Source: Actinomadura terrae (GTDB lineage: Bacteria > Actinomycetota > Actinomycetes > Streptosporangiales > Streptosporangiaceae). Taken from it: DNA of 64,000 bases. The notes under the pieces are model-generated. The model ran no database searches. It was not told where the DNA came from and was given only the letters and a program-made list of their open reading frames with translations. Shown piece after piece: positions 61,357-64,000 of the stretch. Within the stretch, counting starts at the first letter, position 1, and every line of letters begins with the position of its first letter. Where the stretch lies: NCBI RefSeq assembly GCF_022751215.1, contig NZ_JAICDG010000001.1, positions 1,302,001 to 1,366,000 of the forward strand, in the 5' to 3' direction. The position numbers were made by a program, and so were the translations under genes.

Positions 61357-62664
61357 ATGAGCCCCCGACTCACCGGCGACGAGACCGCGCTGTGGCAGGC
61401 CGCGGCCCGCGTGCTGGACGCCAACTGGACCGGTGCCGCCACCGCCGCCTCCCCCGGCCTCTACCCGCACCAGTGGAGCTTCGACTCCGCCTTCGTGAGC
61501 ATGGGCCTGGCCCGGCACCGCCCGCGCCGCGCCGAGGCCGAGCTGCTGTCGCTGTTCCGCGGCCAGTGGGCGGACGGGATGCTCCCGCACCTCGTCTTCA
61601 ACACCACCCTCGCCCGCCGCGCGTTCTTCCCCGGCCCCGACCTGTGGCGCAGCGAGGACCAGCCGGGCGCGCCCCGAGGCGTCCACACCTCCGGCCTCAC
61701 CCCGCCCCCGCTGCACGCCCTCGCCGCGCTCCGCCTGCACGAGTGCACCGGCGACCGCGCCTTCGTCGCCCGCCTCTATCCGAAGCTCGCCGCCCAGCAC
61801 CGCTACCTCGCCCGCGACCGCGACCTCGCCTCCAGCGGCCTCATCGCGATATGCCACCCCTGGGAATCGGGCCAGGAGAACAGCCCCGCCTGGGACCGCC
61901 CCCTCGCCGCGCTCCAGTTGCCGCCCACCGCCTACGCGCCCGCCCGCGTGCCGCGCGCCCACCCGACCGGCGAGGACCACGACCGCTACGTCCGCCTCGT
62001 CACGCTCATGCGCGACGCCCGGTACCACCCCGACTACCTCCGCGAGGCCCACCCGTTCGCCGTCGAGGACCCCCTCGTCAACGCCGCCTACCTCGCCTCG
62101 ACCCACGCCCTCGCCGAACTCGCGACGCTCGTCGGCGCCGACCCGGCCCCCCACCGCGACCACGCGGGGCGCATCCACGACGCCCTCCTCGACCGGCTCT
62201 GGGATCCCGAGACCGGCTGCTTCCGCGCCCGCGACCTGCGCGACGGCCGCCTGCTGCCCGTCATCACCGCCGGTTCATTCGGCCCGCTGCTGGACCCGGG
62301 GCTGCCGTCCCCGATCGTCCGCAGCCTCGTCGACCTTCTCCTGTCGGCCCGCTTCGCCGGCGCCGCCGGATACCCCGTCCCCACCTGCGACATCCAGGCC
62401 CCGGCCTTCGACCGCGGCTGCTACTGGCGCGGCCCCACTTGGGTGAGCACGAACTGGCTCCTGTGGTACGGCGCGCTCGGCCACGGCCTCCCGGTGATCG
62501 CCGACCTGCTGTACGGCTCGACGATGCGCCTCGTCCGCCAGTCCGGCTTCCGCGAGTTCTTCGACCCCTTCGACGGCACCGGACGCGGCTCCCACGACCA
62601 CTCCTGGTCGGCCGCCCTCGTCCTGGACCTGCTCGGCGCCCGACACGCACCCCAGGCAGTCTGA
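61357..62664 (+). CDS. GH63/MGH-like (alpha/alpha)6-barrel glycosidase
   Basis: The 435-residue cytoplasmic protein has the mannosylglycerate-hydrolase/GH63-type pattern YPHQWSFDSAFVSMGLARH near residue 32 and WADGMLPHLVF. AICHPWESGQENSPAWD holds a likely catalytic acid, and RGPTWVSTNWLLWYG lies near residue 360. Substrates in the family include mannosylglycerate and glucosylglycerate, compatible solutes; the specificity here is unknown. It follows the Ter operon but has its own 121-bp upstream gap. Confidence 0.82.
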   Translation: MSPRLTGDETALWQAAARVLDANWTGAATAASPGLYPHQWSFDSAFVSMGLARHRPRRAEAELLSLFRGQWADGMLPHLVFNTTLARRAFFPGPDLWRSEDQPGAPRGVHTSGLTPPPLHALAALRLHECTGDRAFVARLYPKLAAQHRYLARDRDLASSGLIAICHPWESGQENSPAWDRPLAALQLPPTAYAPARVPRAHPTGEDHDRYVRLVTLMRDARYHPDYLREAHPFAVEDPLVNAAYLASTHALAELATLVGADPAPHRDHAGRIHDALLDRLWDPETGCFRARDLRDGRLLPVITAGSFGPLLDPGLPSPIVRSLVDLLLSARFAGAAGYPVPTCDIQAPAFDRGCYWRGPTWVSTNWLLWYGALGHGLPVIADLLYGSTMRLVRQSGFREFFDPFDGTGRGSHDHSWSAALVLDLLGARHAPQAV

Positions 62665-62681
62665 TCGCCTACGGTTGGGAC

Positions 62682-63164
62682 ATGCGCCTACTCCGAGGCC
62701 GGGTGCCCGCCGGCGTCACCCTGGAACGCGGCGAACGCGTCCTCGCCTCCGCCCCCACCCGCGGCGGCTCCCACGTCACGGCCACCACCACGGCCCTGCA
62801 CCTGCCGACCCCCGAGGGCGGCTTCACCCGCGTCCCGTGGGAACGCGTCGACCACGCCTCCTGGAAGGACGGCTGGCTCCACGTCCAGGAGACCTCCGGC
62901 GGCGCCGAGCACCACGTCCGCCTGACCGACCCGGGCTCGGTCCCCGAGACCGTCCGCGAACGCGTCACAGCGACCGTCGCCGTCAGCCACCAGGCGCGGC
63001 TCCCCGGCGGCGGCAAGGTCCGCATCGCCGGGCGCCGCCCCGCGACCGGCGGCGACGTCCGCTGGTCCTTCGTCTTCGAGGCGGGCCTGGACCCGGACGA
63101 CTCGGGCCTGCGCGCCCAGGCCGAGCAGCTCCTGGAGGACCTGCGCCGCCAGACGGGCCTCTAA
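62682..63164 (+). CDS. Small cytoplasmic protein, unknown function (PH-like fold suspected)
   Basis: The 160-residue protein begins MRLLRGRVPAGVTLERGERV and contains a beta-rich middle (HVTATTTALHLPTPEG, RVPWERVDHASWKDGWLHV). Its strand pattern resembles bacterial PH-like domains, judged by eye only. ATG 62682 is leaderless (TACGGT 62670-62675). Its end overlaps the convergent YtxH-like gene by 4 bp. Confidence 0.65.
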   Translation: MRLLRGRVPAGVTLERGERVLASAPTRGGSHVTATTTALHLPTPEGGFTRVPWERVDHASWKDGWLHVQETSGGAEHHVRLTDPGSVPETVRERVTATVAVSHQARLPGGGKVRIAGRRPATGGDVRWSFVFEAGLDPDDSGLRAQAEQLLEDLRRQTGL

Positions 63165-63424
63165 CCCGGCTGGACCGAAGACTCCTCGGCCCCGTGCCGC
63201 TGCGGCACGCGCTCCTTGGTCGACGCGGCGATGCTCTCGGCCTTCCCCCTCGCGACCCCGGCGACCTCCTCGCCCTTCGTCCGCAGCCGCTCCGTCACGT
63301 CCTGCACGTTCGGGTTCTCCGACACCTGCCGCGACCACTGCTTGAGCTGCTCGTACCGCTCGCGCCCGGCCCGCGTCCCGAGGACGTAGCCGACCGCCGC
63401 GCCCGCGATGAACGTGTACTTCAT
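63161..63424 (-). CDS. YtxH-like small protein
   Basis: The 87-residue protein has a short hydrophobic N-terminus (TFIAGAAVGYVLGTRAG) and an amphipathic helical remainder (YEQLKQWSRQV, TKGEEVAGVARGKAESI). This fits the YtxH general-stress family: membrane-anchored small proteins of unknown function. It starts at ATG 63424. Confidence 0.75.
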   Translation of the reverse strand: MKYTFIAGAAVGYVLGTRAGRERYEQLKQWSRQVSENPNVQDVTERLRTKGEEVAGVARGKAESIAASTKERVPQRHGAEESSVQPG

Positions 63425-63576
63425 GTCAACTCCCAGGTTCCTGCGGGTAACGTGCCCCGACCCCTACCCACGATCGGCCCCTCCATCCGCCCGCCCGAAA
63501 ACCCGTGCGCGAACAGCCCCGGACATGCGCTAACCTAGACCCGCCGCCGGGGCCTCGCCCCGCACCGGCACCCCGA

Positions 63577-63649
63577 TCCCGCGTAGCTCAATCGGCAGAG
63601 CAGCCGGCTGTTAACCGGCAGGTTATTGGTTCGAGTCCAATCGCGGGAG
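63577..63649 (+). tRNA. tRNA-Asn (anticodon GTT)
   Basis: This is a complete 73-nt cloverleaf. The acceptor stem TCCCGCG (63577-63583) pairs with CGCGGGA (63642-63648) and the discriminator is G. The D arm is GCTC...GAGC and the anticodon stem GCCGG/CCGGC has loop CTGTTAA with anticodon GTT at 63610-63612. The T arm is ATTGG-TTCGAGT-CCAAT. CCA is not encoded. Confidence 0.97.
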
Positions 63650-63674
63650 CAGATCAACACCCCTAAAGCTCCAG

Positions 63675-63710
63675 GTCAGGCACGGTTCCGACGTCGGAAC
63701 CGTGCCTGAC
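63675..63710. repeat. Perfect 36-bp palindrome between tRNA-Asn and integrase
   Basis: Positions 63675-63692 are the exact reverse complement of 63693-63710, starting GTCAGGCACGG and ending CCGTGCCTGAC, with no loop bases. It lies between the tRNA (+) and the recombinase (-), so it can act as a bidirectional terminator; a role as a protein-binding or recombination site is also possible. Confidence 0.9.
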
Positions 63711-63746
63711 TGCTGTAGCGAGTATCAAAGTGAGTATCTCGCCGGT

Positions 63747-64000
63747 CTAGCCGGGCTCCGGAAAGATCAGGTCCATGGCCTGAGCGCCGCCCTGGATCAC
63801 GGGCCGGATCTGCTGCCGGTACACCTTCTCCGTGACCTGCGTCCCGCTGTGCCCGACCAACAGCGCGATCTTGTCCAGCGGCATCACGTTGTCCGTCAGC
63901 AGAGACACGAACCTGTGCCGCAACTCCCGAGGCATCCACTCGTCCGCCGGGAGCCCGGGGTGGACCTCCGCGAAGCGATCACTCGGGAAACCCACGGCCC
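63747..64000 (-). CDS. Tyrosine recombinase/phage-type integrase, C-terminal part
   Basis: The gene enters from beyond the window edge; only its last 84 or so residues are visible. They contain the catalytic ELRHRFVSLL (HxxR), LLVGHSG (second His region) and the nucleophile Tyr in TEKVYRQQIRP, in the right order and spacing for the end of an integrase. The reading frame is still open at 64000, so a GTG at 63995 is probably not the real start. Its position beside tRNA-Asn, pointing toward it, fits an element integrated at the tRNA. Confidence 0.85.
   Translation of the reverse strand, partial: AVGFPSDRFAEVHPGLPADEWMPRELRHRFVSLLTDNVMPLDKIALLVGHSGTQVTEKVYRQQIRPVIQGGAQAMDLIFPEPG

Overview
The window is high-GC (about 70% or more), densely coding and actinobacterial. 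The signs are frequent GTG/TTG starts, many genes with a TANNNT-type -10 box only 6-8 nt before the start codon (leaderless mRNA), and a housekeeping order era / recO / uppS / zur / glyS / dgt / dnaG like that of mycobacteria and other Actinomycetota. Protein composition, a Tat-exported EfeB, TerD paralogues and a fused SecDF would fit a Thermomonosporaceae or Streptosporangiales-like actinomycete, but genus is inference.

Layout. 0-9 kb: era, a membrane protein, a zinc-ribbon protein, ddaH, leuA behind a Leu-codon leader peptide, an M4 protease with its emfourin inhibitor gene, recO-uppS and an OsmC protein. 9-12.2 kb: a zinc-uptake operon znuA-znuC-znuB-zur read leftward from a promoter overlapped by a near-consensus Zur box. 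12-25 kb: small genes, a secreted DUF1906 protein, glyS, a SecD-SecF fusion, two paralogous DUF4190/septum-formation-like membrane proteins, a secreted 5'-nucleotidase and a GH15 trehalase/glucoamylase-like enzyme. 25-31 kb: ppdK with a DasR-like site upstream, a YdcF-like protein and dgt.

Between dgt (30.7 kb) and dnaG (45.5 kb) lies about 15 kb of accessory genes with patches of lower GC. It holds a ferredoxin reductase, an MFS exporter, a GtrA protein, an ECF41 sigma factor with its carboxymuconolactone-decarboxylase target (the ECF41 promoter signature is present), a 173-bp multi-armed palindrome in front of a DUF222/HNH (13E12-type) gene, an ECF sigma/membrane-protein pair, a MerR gene with its operator, a MocR regulator, an orphan sugar-type ABC ATPase and a Tat-exported M20 peptidase. 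dnaG and a primary-type sigma factor follow.

49.4-52 kb: efeO-efeB behind two IdeR/DmdR-like iron boxes, with no efeU nearby. 52-61.2 kb: a Ter stress island with a divergent coiled-coil protein, three TerD paralogues and a DUF475/TerC-like membrane protein, followed by a translationally coupled operon (HpcH/HpaI lyase, PRTase-TRSP, second PRTase/StiP family, HAD) of the kind proposed to make an unidentified nucleoside-like metabolite. 61.3-63.4 kb: a GH63/MGH-like glycosidase and two small genes. The right edge has tRNA-Asn(GTT), a perfect 36-bp palindrome and the C-terminal end of a tyrosine recombinase, which suggests the boundary of an integrated element.
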